A stretch of DNA of 64,000 bases from Wyeomyia smithii (lineage: Eukaryota; Arthropoda; Insecta; Diptera; Culicidae), in the NCBI RefSeq assembly GCF_029784165.1, contig NC_073696.1, positions 151,805,391-151,869,390 of the forward strand, given 5' to 3'. Both the position numbers and the translations under genes were made by a program. Each line of letters opens with the position of its first letter. The stretch's first letter is position 1. Shown one piece after another: positions 38,101-48,881 of this stretch. The notes beneath the pieces are model-generated. The model searched no databases. It saw nothing but the letters and a program-made list of their open reading frames with translations, and was not told where the DNA came from.

Positions 38101-38195
38101 ACATTTGGAGGGCGGTTTGTACAGCCGCCTCTCAAATAGTTTTAGAATTGCAAAACAGGCGACAGGTTGACCACCGACACGCCAGTGTTAGCTAA
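35136..38195 (+). CDS. R1-type ORF2 protein: endonuclease and reverse transcriptase, uninterrupted (1019 aa)
   Basis: Such proteins nick one DNA strand and prime cDNA synthesis from the nick. The endonuclease domain (about residues 1-215) shows VVAGDFNAW near residue 113 and SDHLAV near 189. The reverse transcriptase follows: PKTGKPPGDPSAYRP, QFGFRKGKST, TLDVKNAFNSVSW (motif A), GIPQGSILGP (motif B) and GFADDITLEV (motif C, near 668). A CCHC finger CPECAEAEETAEHVFFVC begins near residue 940. There is no RNase H. The frame opens with GTG overlapping the ORF1 stop TGA, as in copy A; no ATG is close. Length is about normal for R1 ORF2. Only two truncated relatives are nearby, both broken. Confidence 0.92.
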   Translation: MIQLNLNHCFAAQQLLYQAVTESLSDIAIISDPYRIPSGNGNWISDGSGMAAIWTTSRFPVQEIVSTSNEGYAVAKVNGVYYCSCYAPPRWSTEQFARMIDRATVELIGLSPLVVAGDFNAWATEWGSRRTNQRGRILLEALAKLNIDLANVGLKSTFSRNGAESIIDVTFCSPGLITNWRVDDGYTHSDHLAVCYSVDCKTRPHVASRINTPAPRGWRISHFNEEVFAEAIRLEHEASRTRNLSADQLVALLSRACDATMPRNRQPRHGRPPVYWWTDAIADLRRACLQARRRIQRARTDEEREDRRGAFSSAKAALKRAIKASKRACFERLCASANTNPWGNAYRMVMAKTKGAMAPAEKSPAMLERIIEGLFPRHEPNPWPPAGESLHRRSSISNSDQRWSANLPNTQYMSDGVSRAEAEEAETVTNEELIAIANSLKVSKAPGLDGIPNLAVKKAIKEAPRLFREVMQKCLDDCTFPERWKRQKLVLLPKTGKPPGDPSAYRPICLLDTAGKVLEKVILNRLVRYTESANGLSSNQFGFRKGKSTVDAILSVTKTAEVALQRKRWGIRYCAIVTLDVKNAFNSVSWDSIAHSLRKLDIPVSLYRILGNYFQNRVLVYSTDEGQKCVPITAGIPQGSILGPVLWNIMYDEVLKLKLPQGVVIVGFADDITLEVYGESIEEVELTASHSISVVEDWMRSKKLELAHHKTEISVVNNRKSKQQALISVGNCTIASKRSLKLLGVMIDDKLAFGSHVEYACKRASMAIAALSRMMSNSSAVYGSKRKLLASVTSSILRYGGPVWSKALGTSKHRGKLESTYRLMCLRVASAYRTVSYDAICVLSGMMPISIAIKEDVECFDQRDTRGIRGIRRSFSMIRWQQEWSNSVKGRWTHRLIPDVSGWVGRRHGEVNFHLTQILSGHGCFRQYLHRFGHAGSPMCPECAEAEETAEHVFFVCPRFVHTRSDMMVVSGPDTTPDNLVRRMCKDPNIWRAVCTAASQIVLELQNRRQVDHRHASVS

Positions 38196-38443
38196 CGGCC
38201 AGTCTCCAGGTTAGTTAGCTAAGTTAGCAAAAAGACCTAAAGAACCAAGAGGGTGCACAGAGCACAAAAGCCGCTCCCCGAAGCAATACCTAGCGGTGGT
38301 CCCGGGGAGTATTATGGGCTGGAGACTGAAGGGGTTTTAGTGGGTCCGGTCACTGATTCAAACCAACCCCACACTCTCTGAGGTTGGTCACCTCAGGGGT
38401 TTGGATGCAAATTTCCCCTTCACCTGAAACAAAAAAAAAAAAA
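38196..38443 (+). other. 3' UTR and A-tail of R1 copy D
   Basis: The sequence CTAACGGCCAGTCTCCAGG onwards matches, in mirror orientation, the 3' UTR of copy B (5166-5409). It ends CACCTGAAAC followed by an A-run. This shared end defines the family's 3' terminus. Confidence 0.85.
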
Positions 38444-38640
<197 letters not shown>

Positions 38641-38984
38641 CAGTCAGGTTTTTTTACGCGGGGAATACGTACCTCGTAAAAAAACGCGTAAAAAAACTGC
38701 GTTAATTCGAAAAACCGCGTAAAAAACCGCGCTAATTCAAAAAATCCACATAAAAAAAACCGCCGTGATTCAAAAATCCGCGTAAAAAAACACGTTTTTT
38801 TAAAATCCGCGTAAAGTAGTCCAGCAAGAAGGGCTTTAGAAAAAACCCGAGACGCTCTGGAGCCAGTATTCAAAATTGTCCTCTTTGAAAAATCCGCGTA
38901 AAAAAACCGCGTTAATTCAAAAATCCGCGTAAAAACCTCGTAAAAAACCGCGTATAAAAAAACCGCGTAAAAAACACCTGACTG
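38641..38984. mobile_element. MITE with CAGTCAGG ends and TA target duplication
   Basis: The left end CAGTCAGGTTTTTTTACGCG and right end ACCTGACTG are inverted, flanked by TATA on both sides. This fits Tc1/mariner or pogo-type non-autonomous elements. The interior is built from many CCGCGTAAAAAAACC and AATTCAAAAATCCGCG units in both orientations. No coding sequence. Confidence 0.85.
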
Positions 38985-39498
38985 TATATATAATTCACTG
39001 CCGACTACCGACTGGCAATGAATATCCATCGCGAGAGGGATAGATCTAAAACCTAAGAGTATTGAACACGATTTCACTTAGCTGCTCAGTTTGATTTGTT
39101 TAGGGTGAAGTCCCGGTAAGTAAAAGTTGGCACTCGAGGTGCACTATCAGAACTATTTTGCGACTATTTGCATGTCGCATCACCAGCAGCGATTGGTACT
39201 GGGCGCAAGCGAAATGGAGAATGCACTATGCTTAGGATGGGAATACCATCAGTAGGGACAGTGGTAGATCGCGATTTCGCGGAAGCCGCGAAATCCAGCA
39301 TCGGCCGCGTAATTAACAAAAAACCGAGGAAATGCCGCGAAAACCAGCAACACGGACAAATCTTGAGATTAATGCGCACCTCGATGGTAACGGGAGGCCT
39401 TTTTTCCCCAACCAATTTGATGGAATAGTACAACTGCTCTCTTCCAACGAGATTTTGTCAACCTGGGTTGAATTGTTTTCGGCCGGCTCAGTTACTAG
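38985..39498. other. Unassigned flank of the copia element
   Basis: About 500 bp. A plus-strand frame at 39168-39428 and an overlapping one at 39332 have no recognisable domain. The CTAG or ACTAG bases just before 39499 may be the copia target duplication; the other side is outside the window. Confidence 0.45.
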
Positions 39499-39815
39499 TG
39501 TTGAATCGACACACCAAATAGTAATAATACTATTTCGTTTAGTTTAGTCAGATTCCAAAAGTTAATTTATTCCATATAATCTGGTATCTTATATCTAAAT
39601 ATTATACATGGTTCGTTAGCGATTGCTAATGTGAAACACAATATCATTGTTCCGATTCCTACCACGCATCTCTGTACATGCATATACAGCGCGCAACTCG
39701 GTTATACAATTTGTCAATCTATTGTCGAGTTCTGCCAGCTTCATTGGGGTGGCTCACAAATATTAGGGTGGTTCAAAAAGTAATAATTATCCTAAAAGAA
39801 ATTGATAATTCAACA
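39499..39815 (-). repeat. Copia 3' LTR (317 bp) with polypurine tract
   Basis: On the minus strand the LTR starts TGTTGAATTATC at 39815 and ends GTCGATTCAACA at 39499, so it has TGTTGAAT...ATTCAACA inverted ends. Just upstream is the purine run TTGAGGGGAAG (39826-39816), the expected primer for plus-strand synthesis. An AATAAA lies inside. Confidence 0.85.
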
Positions 39816-39822
39816 CTTCCCC

Positions 39823-41777
39823 TCAATTTCGTAATTGCAGGCTCGCAGTCATCCTCTCGAACGTAGTCCTTGGTAATGGCTTGGTGAGAATGTCCGCAAG
39901 TTGATCTTCACTCCTAATGTACTGGATCTTCATCTTCTTGGACTGGATTATCTCTCGAACATACATATATATATATATATATGTCGATATGCTTCGTTCG
40001 CTGATGCTCCCTTTGCTCTTCAGCAATCCGAATACAAGGAGTGTTATCCTCAAAAATCGTGAAAGGACTTGATTCAATTCCCAACTATTAAACTAGATAG
40101 CCAAATTCCTTCTTTTGCCCCATTACATAGGGAAATCAGTTCAGCCTCTGTTGAAGAGAGACTTACTGTAGGTTGTCTCTCCGTCGACCATGACACCAGA
40201 TTTCCATAAACTAAGAAAAGGTTTCCAGAATTCGATCTTCTATCTTCATAATTATTTCCATAGTCGGCATCTGCATATCCTTCCAATGCTCTTGCCTTAT
40301 CATGATAACTATAGAAAAGATATAGATCCTTTGTACCTTGCAAATATCGAAGAATTCTCTTCAATCCATTCCAGTGCTCCTCTGATGTACAACTTTGGAA
40401 CTTGCTCAGGATACTCACAGCTGCGCTGATATCAAGACGAGACATTGATGCTAAATACTGCAAACACCCCAACAAAGCTTTATACGGCTCCTCCATTCTA
40501 TTACTTTCTGATGCTTCCCAATTTACATTTGCATCCATAGGTGTTGCAACTGGCTTGCAATCATGCATACCAAATCGATATAGAACTTTATCAACATAAT
40601 TCTTTTGAGAAATCTTCATTTCTTGTTTCTCTAAGCTTCTGTCGATTTCTTATCCCAAATAAATCTTGACTTCTCCTAAATCTTTCATTTGAAATCTCTT
40701 CGATAACTCTTGCTTTATTCAATTGACTCTAGTAATATCATCAGAAACAATAAGGATGTCATCCACATAAAGTACAACATACAATTTGAAGTCTTTATGT
40801 ATGTAAACACAGGAATCGCTAGACAGCTTAGAAAACCCCAGCTTTATCATGACTTCGTCAAAGCACAGGTTCCAGCTTCTTCCAGCCTGTTTTAATTCAT
40901 ACAGACTCCTATTCAAACGACAAATTGGACTATTCCCATCTTCATCACATGGCAATTTCATGTAAACTTCTTCATCTAAATTCCCATTGAGGAAAGCTGT
41001 CTTAACATTCATCTGATGTACCAGCATATTTCTCACAACGGCTATAGACAGAATAGTTCTAATGGTTGTAATCTTCGCTACAGGTGCAAAGGTTTCTTGG
41101 TAATCAAAACCATAACTTTGAGAGCAACCTTTAGCAACTAACCTTGCCTTGTATCGTCTTGTGGATTCTCCATCTTTGATTCCAAATACCCACATGGAAT
41201 TAATTGGTCCAAAACCGGTTGGAATACTATTTACCAAACTCCATCTATTGTTCTTTTCTAGTGCTGCCAATTCTTCCTGAATTGTAGCTTTCCATTTAGG
41301 CCAGTCATCCCTTTTCATTAATTCAGGGATAGTTTGGGGTATATCTTCAATGAAACTTACAGCTGAGAATGCGCTATTTGCATTGTCAGCTCTTAACTCT
41401 TGTTGTATCTGTTTTTCTTGAATCCTCTTACTACGACGTACGATCGGTTCTGAATTTCTCGCATCTCATGCTTGGATTCATCTTCGTCACCTTCTTCGCT
41501 AGCGTCTGAAACATCAGCCGATTCATCTTAATCATCAACTGAACTAGTATCCAAAACCTTAGATTCCTTTACGCCTGTCGGTGCGAAACTCTGGTATAGG
41601 CCTTCAACCTCGCTACCAGAATCTTGCGTATCCCGAAAAACACATTGGCTTTCATCGAAAACCACATCTCTTGAGATGATTATCCTTCCAGACTCCTCAT
41701 CCCAAAGTCGATATCCATTCTTGGCACGTCCGACAAAAGTCAATCTTCTACTTCTGTCGTCGAACTTCTTACGTCTT
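39823..41777 (-). pseudogene. Copia reverse transcriptase and RNase H (3' half of pol)
   Basis: From right to left: FVGRAKNGYRLWDEESG (end of the integrase region), reverse transcriptase from about 41320 (YKARLVAKG, QMNVKTAFLNG, LYVVLYVDDILIV with the catalytic YVDD) and RNase H (YADADYG, LSSTEAELISLC). The last segment, at 40077-39823, holds the end DQLADILTKPLP. Frames change near 41520, 40720-40620 and 40077, and a small AT expansion near 39966-39983 adds alternating Ile/Tyr codons in the RNase H tail. The copy is non-functional. Confidence 0.85.
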
Positions 41778-42167
41778 CATTCCGAGTTGTGCTCTCGTCG
41801 TGTTCGGTCGCAATTTTATTTCGATCTCGATAGTGCCGACCAGTAATCCGTCTCAAGGTCACCGTGAATTGTGCTCTGCTGCTCGTTGCCGTCGTCGCTG
41901 TTGAAGACAGCAAAAAGAAGAAGAAGTCAACAATAGCCCGTGCGTTGTGTCGCTGCCTGAAGAAATTCGGTACCCGGCGCACGGCCGTTTGGCTGTATTG
42001 GTCGATCGGACAACCAAGGAAGGAAGCAGCAAGAAGAGATTGGCATCGCCCGTGCGCTGATTGTGGAGGAGAGCGGCTGCATAAGCTAAGTAGTTTTTTT
42101 TCTCTTGGTTTTTTCTACAATATTATTTGTTAATTGGCATTTTGCGTGTGTGGCTCACGCGTCCAAC
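41778..42167 (+). other. 5' leader of I-clade copy H
   Basis: 390 bp between the target duplication and the ORF1 ATG at 42168. It probably carries the internal promoter; I see no definite motif. The minus-strand frame here belongs to no protein. Confidence 0.65.
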
Positions 42168-43440
42168 ATGGACGACGATGATGGCATGACCGAAAGCGGG
42201 GATGAAAATCCGCTCGTTCCACCGCCTAGCCCTCCCGGATACAAAGTTCCAAGGGTTAAAATTGGAACCCTGCAGGAATTTACCCATCGGCTAAAGAAGT
42301 ATCCGGAGGGCAAAGCTGGTATTGGGGCTGTATTTTTCCGGCCGAAAGTTAAAGCATTGAACACAATGCTAATTTGTAGGGATCTGGCACGGTTTTCAGC
42401 CGTGGCTGAAATAACGAAAGTATGCCCGAATAAGCTGCGTGTGTGAGCTCTTCACGCGGGAGTACCACGTGTACATTCCAGCTCGCGTAGTAGAGATTGA
42501 CGGTGTGGTCAGCGAATCGAGTCTGACCGTTGAGGACCTGTTGAAGGCTGGAAAAGGCCTTTTTAAGGATTATAGCCTTCAACCAGCCAAGATACTTGAA
42601 TGTAAGCAATTACATTCAGTATCGCTCGACAAGGGTGTAAAAACTTACACCTCATCAGACTCTTTTCGCGTGACTTTCGCCGGGTCTGCTCTGCCGAGCT
42701 ATGTGCTCGTGGACAAGGTGCGTCTGCCCGTGCGCTTGTTTGTACCGTGGGTAATGAATTGCCTTACGTGCAAACAGTTGGGCCATACGGCCTCCCACTG
42801 TGGCAATAAAGCACGTTGTGGCAAGTGCGGAGAGCAACATGCGGATGACGCCTGTAATAAGGTCGCTGAAAAGTGCCTCTATTGTGAGCAAACTCCGCAT
42901 GAGCTGTCTGCGTGTCCCGCGTACAAACAGCGCCAAGACAAGATCAAGCGGTCTCTGAAAGAGCGCTCTAAGCGCACTTTCGCAGAAATGCTCAAAGAGG
43001 CCGCTGCCACCAAACTGGTTTCCCCGAATCTCTTCAAGGTCTTGTCATCCGATGAGTCTGATTCTGACGATTTAGTTGGGGAACCTTCTTTTGTTGAACC
43101 CGGAAAATCTAGGAAGAGGAAAAACCTTTCTTCTCCTAGGCTTCCTAGGAAAGGACAGAGAAGGTCTCCATCAGATGTGACTGATACTAAGAAACTAAGA
43201 AGTGCTGTAGAAAATCCGAAGCAAACTCCTCCGGGATTGGCAAAATTGAATTCAAATAAGGAGTTTCCGGCACTTCCAGGAACATAAAAAACCCAACTGT
43301 TCCTTCTTTTTCGTCCGAGATTAAGCCAGAATCTGGACTGCTGAAGTTTTCAGATATTGTGGACTGGATTTTTGAAAATTTTAACATAACTGAACCACTT
43401 AAAAGTCTTCTGCTGGCATTTCTACCAACAGTAAAACGTT
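42168..43440 (+). pseudogene. I-clade ORF1, gag-like protein (copy H)
   Basis: The ATG at 42168 opens MDDDDGMTESGD and PPGYKVPRV. A deletion of about 46 bp near 42440, relative to copy F, shifts the frame. The second part, 42439-43287, holds the same three knuckles (CLTCKQLGHTASHC, CGKCGEQHADDAC, CLYCEQTPHELSAC) and a basic, Ser-rich tail. A further shift at about 43285 puts the last 50 codons (FSDIVDWIFENF) in another frame. Function as in copy F; broken. Confidence 0.82.
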
Positions 43441-44477
43441 TTTGAAGCAGTTGACTGCTAAATGGCCCCTCCTTGTAGCGATCGTATCCTTCGATGGCTA
43501 ATGCATCGGCTGAGATGAAGGATTCTATCTCTATTTTACAGTAGAATTGTAGAAGTATCATCCCCAAAATTGATTCATTTAAAGTTTTGATTAGTAAGCA
43601 TAAATGCGATGCATTTTCTCTCTGTCTCTCATTTTCTCTCTGTGTTCTCTTCTCTCTAGGCTCACTTAAAATATAGATCTTAACTTCCATGATTTTAATT
43701 CCTCCCAGAGCACAGGTATGGCAACGGCTGCTCTTTGATTTAATAGAACTTCTTTCCTCGCCACGTTTGATTTTGGGAGTTTTTAACTCTCACGGCGTGG
43801 CTTGGGGTTTCCCTTCTAATGATAACCGTTCCTCTTTGATCTATAACCTCTGCGACGACTTCGACATGATAATATTAAACAACGGGGATATGACACGTGC
43901 TCCGAAACCTCCAGCGCGCCCCAGTGCTTTAGATTTATCTTTATGTTCAACGTGTTTACGGTTGGATTGCATATGGAAGGTAGTCCTTGATCCCCACGGT
44001 AGCGATCATTTGCCTATTCAAATTTCAATTGATAATGGTTCAACTCGCACGCGATCAGTTGATATTCCGTATGACCTCACACGGAATATCGATTGGAAAT
44101 TATACGATGAAATGATATCAGAAGCTGTCGAGTCGATTCAACATCACCCACCACTTGAAGAATACAACCTCCTCGCGGGCTTGATTCTCGACGCCGCGTT
44201 GCAAGCCCAAACGAAGAAATATCCCGGCGTGACGATCAAAGAACGGCCTCCCACGCGGATATTGGCGCCGGTTCGTAAACGAAACGTCGAGGGAGACATC
44301 GATGAGCACTCTTTGGAACACAGCCCGAAGAATGCGAAATCGTATAACGGTCAACGAAAGCGAGGAGTCTTCTAGTCGGTGGATATTTGATTTTGCCAGG
44401 AAAGTATGTCCGGACTCTGTTCCTGCGCAAAACTTTGTTCGCGATACGTCTCCGGGCCACGACGCGATAGAATCACC
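43441..44477 (+). pseudogene. I-clade ORF2, endonuclease region (copy H)
   Basis: SISILQ followed by a stop, then NCRSIIPKIDS, begins near 43525. The frame is broken again near 43620, where a short TCTCTCTG-rich stretch replaces part of the domain. From 43689 it is open for 228 codons with LILGVFNSHGVAWG (GDFN changed to GVFN) and DPHGSDHLPI (SDH retained). It ends where the hAT MITE is inserted in codons for ESP. Loss of the GDFN aspartate would disable the nuclease. Confidence 0.8.
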
Positions 44478-45145
44478 CAGTGTTATGAAAATGACTGCAA
44501 GACAATGACAGCAAATTTTCAACTGATCCGGCTCTCATTGTATTGCACAGCTCCCCACACGTTCGGTGAACAGTCCGACAGCAACTGACGACAGCACACA
44601 TGCAACTCCATACGGACTGTTATTTTTCATCTTCATATGTCTGTTGGTATTTCCAAGCTGTCGCGAATGAAAACCTGTAATCTTCCGACATCCTTCAACA
44701 CGAATCCGAGCGGGATGTCAGGTGATTATGATCACGACAGTAAGGCCGATGAAAGAATGAAAGAGAGATGGTGCGAAGCACGTTTTTTCTTACGTGGGGA
44801 ATAATATCAACAATGGAAACGGTTTGCTTTGTATTCAATATGCCACCGGCCTGTGAAAAAGGAAAAAACGAAAAAATGCAAGTCGATGACAGCCGCAGCC
44901 GATCAGCAGGCTGTCAACAGGAACAGGACATCCTCAAAATGAGCAAACTAGGCTGTCATGTCCGAACGAACAAAATACATGCGCAAGAATGAGCTGTCGT
45001 ACGCAACACAAGACAGTTTCTTTGCCTTGTTTAAGCTGTAGCTGTATGTGAGCTCTCATGAATAGCTCATGCATTAGGCTGTTAGAGTGAAGAGAGAGAA
45101 AAGTCGTCAGTATAGTGTCGCTCTCCAGTCATTTTCATAAGCTTG
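44478..45145. mobile_element. hAT-type MITE (668 bp) with 8-bp target duplication GAATCACC
   Basis: GAATCACC is present at 44470-44477 and 45146-45153. The ends are CAGTGTTATGAAAATGACTG and, inverted, CAAGCTTATGAAAATGACTG, a 20-bp terminal repeat with three differences. Taking it out restores the I-element reading across DAIESP and FTMAEF. No transposase inside; the 74-codon frame at 44768 has no domain. Confidence 0.9.
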
Positions 45146-45153
45146 GAATCACC

Positions 45154-45433
45154 TTTTACGATGGCAGAATTTTCAGTTGCCCTCCTGTCCTGTAACAGTA
45201 ACGCACCTCGGCTAGAGAGAATCAAATTCAACTTATTGAAGAATCTACCCGGCAATGCCAAGAGGCGCTTGTTGAACTTGTGTTCTTGTGTTCAATAAGT
45301 TCCTGGAGCAAAATATTGTACCGCAGGATTGGAGGCAAGTGAAAGTGATCGCCATCCAAAAACCGGGAAAACCAGCTTCTGATCACAACTCTTATAGGCC
45401 GATTGCAATGCTATCCTGTATCCGGAAATTGAT
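45154..45433 (+). pseudogene. I-clade ORF2, start of reverse transcriptase (copy H)
   Basis: Continues directly from the endonuclease after the MITE: MAEFSVALLSCN, IKFNLLKNLPGNAKRRLL. A 10-bp duplication (TTGTGTTC repeated near 45280) shifts the frame before FNKFLEQNIVPQDW. It ends at CCGGAAATTGAT, where the CR1-like element begins. The next codons of the same gene are at 49918. Confidence 0.85.
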
Positions 45434-45508
45434 ATTATTCTCCTCATATTATTTATTTATTTATTTATTTACTGGTCTTCGAAAGTATCGTACAGACAGT
45501 TCTTAATA

Positions 45509-48440
45509 TTAGCTTATTCTAGATTTAAAGATAGTTCTACTCATATCGAAGTCATAATATACAGACACAGCATTAAACATACGACAACACATATCGATTG
45601 GATTGTTCTGGCCAAATAAAGTACAATGCATATAAAGTCTCAAGAAATCTGATCGCCTAGTCGTTCTAGATGGTACGTTGAAATGAACTCGTTCTAGTAG
45701 CTCCGGGCTATCCACATTGTTTCCCAGAAGATCAAAAATAAACAAACGTTGCAGTAGGCTCCTCCTATTTGTCAGAGTGGGCAGCTGTATGAGGGCGCAT
45801 TGGTGTTCATAGGGAGGTAGACGGATTGGATCATCCCAAGGCAACCTTCTCAGAGCATACCGAATGAAATGACGCTGAATTCGTTCAATCCGGTTGATCT
45901 GAACAGCGTGATAAGGTGACCAAACCAGTACTCCATACTCGAGTATACTGCGTACTAGTGCACAGTAGAGCGACTTCAGGCAATAAATATCATTAAACTG
46001 CTGCGTATTCCTTTTGTTGAAGCCCAGTATAGCATAAGCTTTTGCAGTAGTAACTGCAACGTGCTGAGCGAAACATAGTTTACTGTACAGAAGAATGCCC
46101 AAGTCTTTCACCGAATTCACTCTAGTGATACTGACTGTCTTCATCTTATAGTCGAATAGCATGGTTTGCCTGTTTCTGCAAAATGATATGATATTACACT
46201 TCTGCACATTCACTTCCATTCCGTTCAGTGTACACCAATTCAGGAGCAAATCAATGTCGGATTGTAAAGCACAGCAGTCGACTCTCGATGCTACTACACG
46301 GTAAAACTTCAGGTCATCGGCGAACATATACTTGGGAGATTTTATAGTGGAACACAAGTCGTTAACATATAGAATAAATAATACTGGGCCCAAGTGGCTC
46401 CCTTGGGGCAGACCTGATTGAAGCCCAAATGGGAGTGAGCTAGTACCATTCACACGAACAAAAGCATTGCGATTGGTGAGATAAACAGTATCCACCGCGT
46501 CAACCACACAGGAAATCCCATTTTTTGAAGCTTTTTGACCATCAAGATATGCGGCACAGTATCGAAGGCTTTAGCAAAATCAACAAAAACGGCATCGATT
46601 TTCTGGCACTTCTCGGGTGCTCTCGTCACAGCAGAAACAAAGGCCATCATGTTGGTAACAGTCGAGCGTTTTTTCATGAACCCGTGTTGCCACTCCGAAA
46701 TAATATGATGGACCTTCGGGTAAAGCGAGTCATGGATAAGGCTTTCAAACACTTTCGGCAGACAACTCAGAATCGAAATTCCTTGGTAGTTCGTAACGTC
46801 ATGAGTACTACCTGCCTTATGCACAGGTGTAATTGAAGCAGTCTTCCACACGCCCGGGAAAATTCCTTCCGACATCGACAAGTTAAAAATAATCGTGACA
46901 GGAATAGCGAGCGTCGCAGCGCAGTTTTTGAAGAGAAGAGGTGGTAGCCCATCAGGTCCGGCGCCTTTCGATCCATCAAGCGATTGCAGCTTCGACGACA
47001 CATCATCCGGCGAAAAGACGAAAAGCGGCATGTTCAAATCAAAGAGCGGCAAGCTGTTCAAATACTCTTCAGACGAAGGTGGTGAGTTATTACTTTGCAC
47101 AGTTGGAAAGAAGGATGAGAACAAGCTTGCTGACTCGAACGGAGATTCGGCTGTAACATCGAGATAATGCACACGTTGAGGAATTCCGCCTTGTTGCTTC
47201 CGCTTTCTTACGTACGTCCAAAACGATGCAGGGTCATGTTTCATGTTGTCTTCCATGCGACGGATATAGCAGCGAAAGCATTGCGCATGCAAAGAGTTGT
47301 ATTCGCTCTCAATGGCACGCAGCTCAGCTTCGTGCCTTTCATCTCTCCACCTGAAAAACTTTTTCCTAGCCTTGCGGAGTCGGTTACGCAGATTCTGTAG
47401 CTGGTTGTTCCACCACGGTTGTTTATTCACACGTTGACGAGATTGTTGTTTCGTAGGGACAACACCGCGTAGTATATCATAGATATGCTCCATAAACCGC
47501 TCAACAGCTTCATCAATATTGCAGCCAGATAGCAAATTCTCCCAACGAGTCTCAGCAAACAGCCTATTCAACAATTCGAAGTCACATCGGTTAAAATCAA
47601 AATTAGGCTGGCTCGCAACGATAAAATCATTTTCCTTCACGTCAGCAAGCTCAAATGTTATTATAAAAGGGCGATGATGTTGGTCAATTGCAAGCAATGC
47701 TAACGGTGGCTCCAGCAATTCCACACGACTTGTATCATTGATGAATGCTAGATCAAGTAGTCTCCCATTGTGATTCATAATATTGTTGATTTGAAACAGT
47801 CCATTTGATAACACTGATTCAACTAAAACTATTTCCTGCTCTGAAGATGCATTTGTCGGTAGTAAACAGTTCAAATGCTCATCGTGTGTCCAGCATAAGT
47901 GAGGAAGATTGTAATCCCCTACAACCAAAACTAAATTGTGATCACCCGCTCGATCGATTAACGTTTGCACGCATTGCGAATGCTGCTCATACAGCGTAGG
48001 CTCACTGTTCGGTGGGAGATACACACAGCAAGCAAATATATCGATATTGTTTAAAGAGATTCGAACAATAATCTGCTCCAGCTGATCGCTGTCTGCTACA
48101 CAAACAGAAGTACTACGAACTTCATTTTTTACGGCAATTAGAACTCCTCCGCCGCGCCTGTGCTGGCGGGTCTGTGAGTTTCTATCACACCGATAAATAG
48201 CATAATTGTGTGAGAGCTCCAAATTGTGGATATCGTTCTGTAACCAAGTTTCTGTGAGGGCGATAACGTCATAGTCACACTGGGACAAGGCTAACAGTAA
48301 ATTATTGGTTTTTGTACGGAGGCCTCGTACGTTCTGCTGGTAGAAAAAGAATGAGCGATAGGCGAAATCGGGAGCAATTTGATTTTGTCCAATTTGGTTC
48401 GAATGCCGATCAGCTGAGCAAGGTGTGTTGATGTGCGAGA
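45509..48440 (-). pseudogene. CR1-like ORF2, endonuclease and reverse transcriptase (one frameshift)
   Basis: The frame is open from the SINE edge near 48440 (FFFYQQNVRGLRTKTN), well before the first listed start. The endonuclease shows VIALTETWL, LVVGDYNLPH and LLAIDQHHRPF. The reverse transcriptase shows GAGPDGLPPLLF, VFVDFAKAFDTVPH (motif A), GLPQGSHLGPVLF (motif B) and YMFADDLKFY (motif C). One frameshift at about 46500, after FPVWLTRW, separates the halves; otherwise about 970 codons are open. No RNase H domain follows; it ends MSRTIFKSRIS. This is the second best-preserved polymerase in the window. Confidence 0.82.
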
Positions 48441-48797
48441 TATTTTTTTTTTTTCATTCTCGCTTATTTTCCGTCGGTCTAGTTCCGCCACTGTTGTGGC
48501 CAATCACCGACGCCCAGGGAGGCGACTCCACACCCAGGACCCTAACTCACGACCCGCTTATTAACGGACCGGCGCCAACGGCTTTACTTCCTCATGCGAT
48601 GGAAGGCGTGATCCCAGAGATTTTTCGCCTCAGAAAATCTCCCGGTGTCGGCTAGGATTGAATCTAGACCAGTTGGGTTGGTTGTGAGTGGATCACGCCA
48701 CCTTACAACCATCGACACCTATGTCGGCGGTGGGATTCGAACCCAGGCGTCGAGCGTGGTTGGCAGAGACGTTACCAACCACACTAGGCCCCCGCTC
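48441..48797 (-). mobile_element. tRNA-derived SINE (Feilai-like) with target duplication ATGTGCGAGA
   Basis: On the minus strand it starts GGGGGCCTAGTGTGGTTGG, an A-box-like start, with GGTTCGAATCCCACC as the B box of the polymerase III promoter. It ends in an A-run (T-run 48442-48454 here). ATGTGCGAGA lies at 48431-48440 and 48798-48807. It is inserted just 5' of the endonuclease coding start of the CR1-like element. Confidence 0.88.
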
Positions 48798-48881
48798 ATG
48801 TGCGAGAGATTAGTTAATTGTCCGTTGTGAGTAGTAAGATCCTCTGAGTGGCGGTAGACAAGTGGTAATAATTCTGTGTCA

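Noticed and set aside
39168..39547. Two overlapping plus-strand frames beside the copia LTR
   Set aside because: No domain; the second runs into the LTR, so it cannot be an old gene.
48700..48797. A functional tRNA gene
   Set aside because: The A and B boxes are part of a longer SINE with an A-tail and target duplication; no cloverleaf with anticodon arm is supported.
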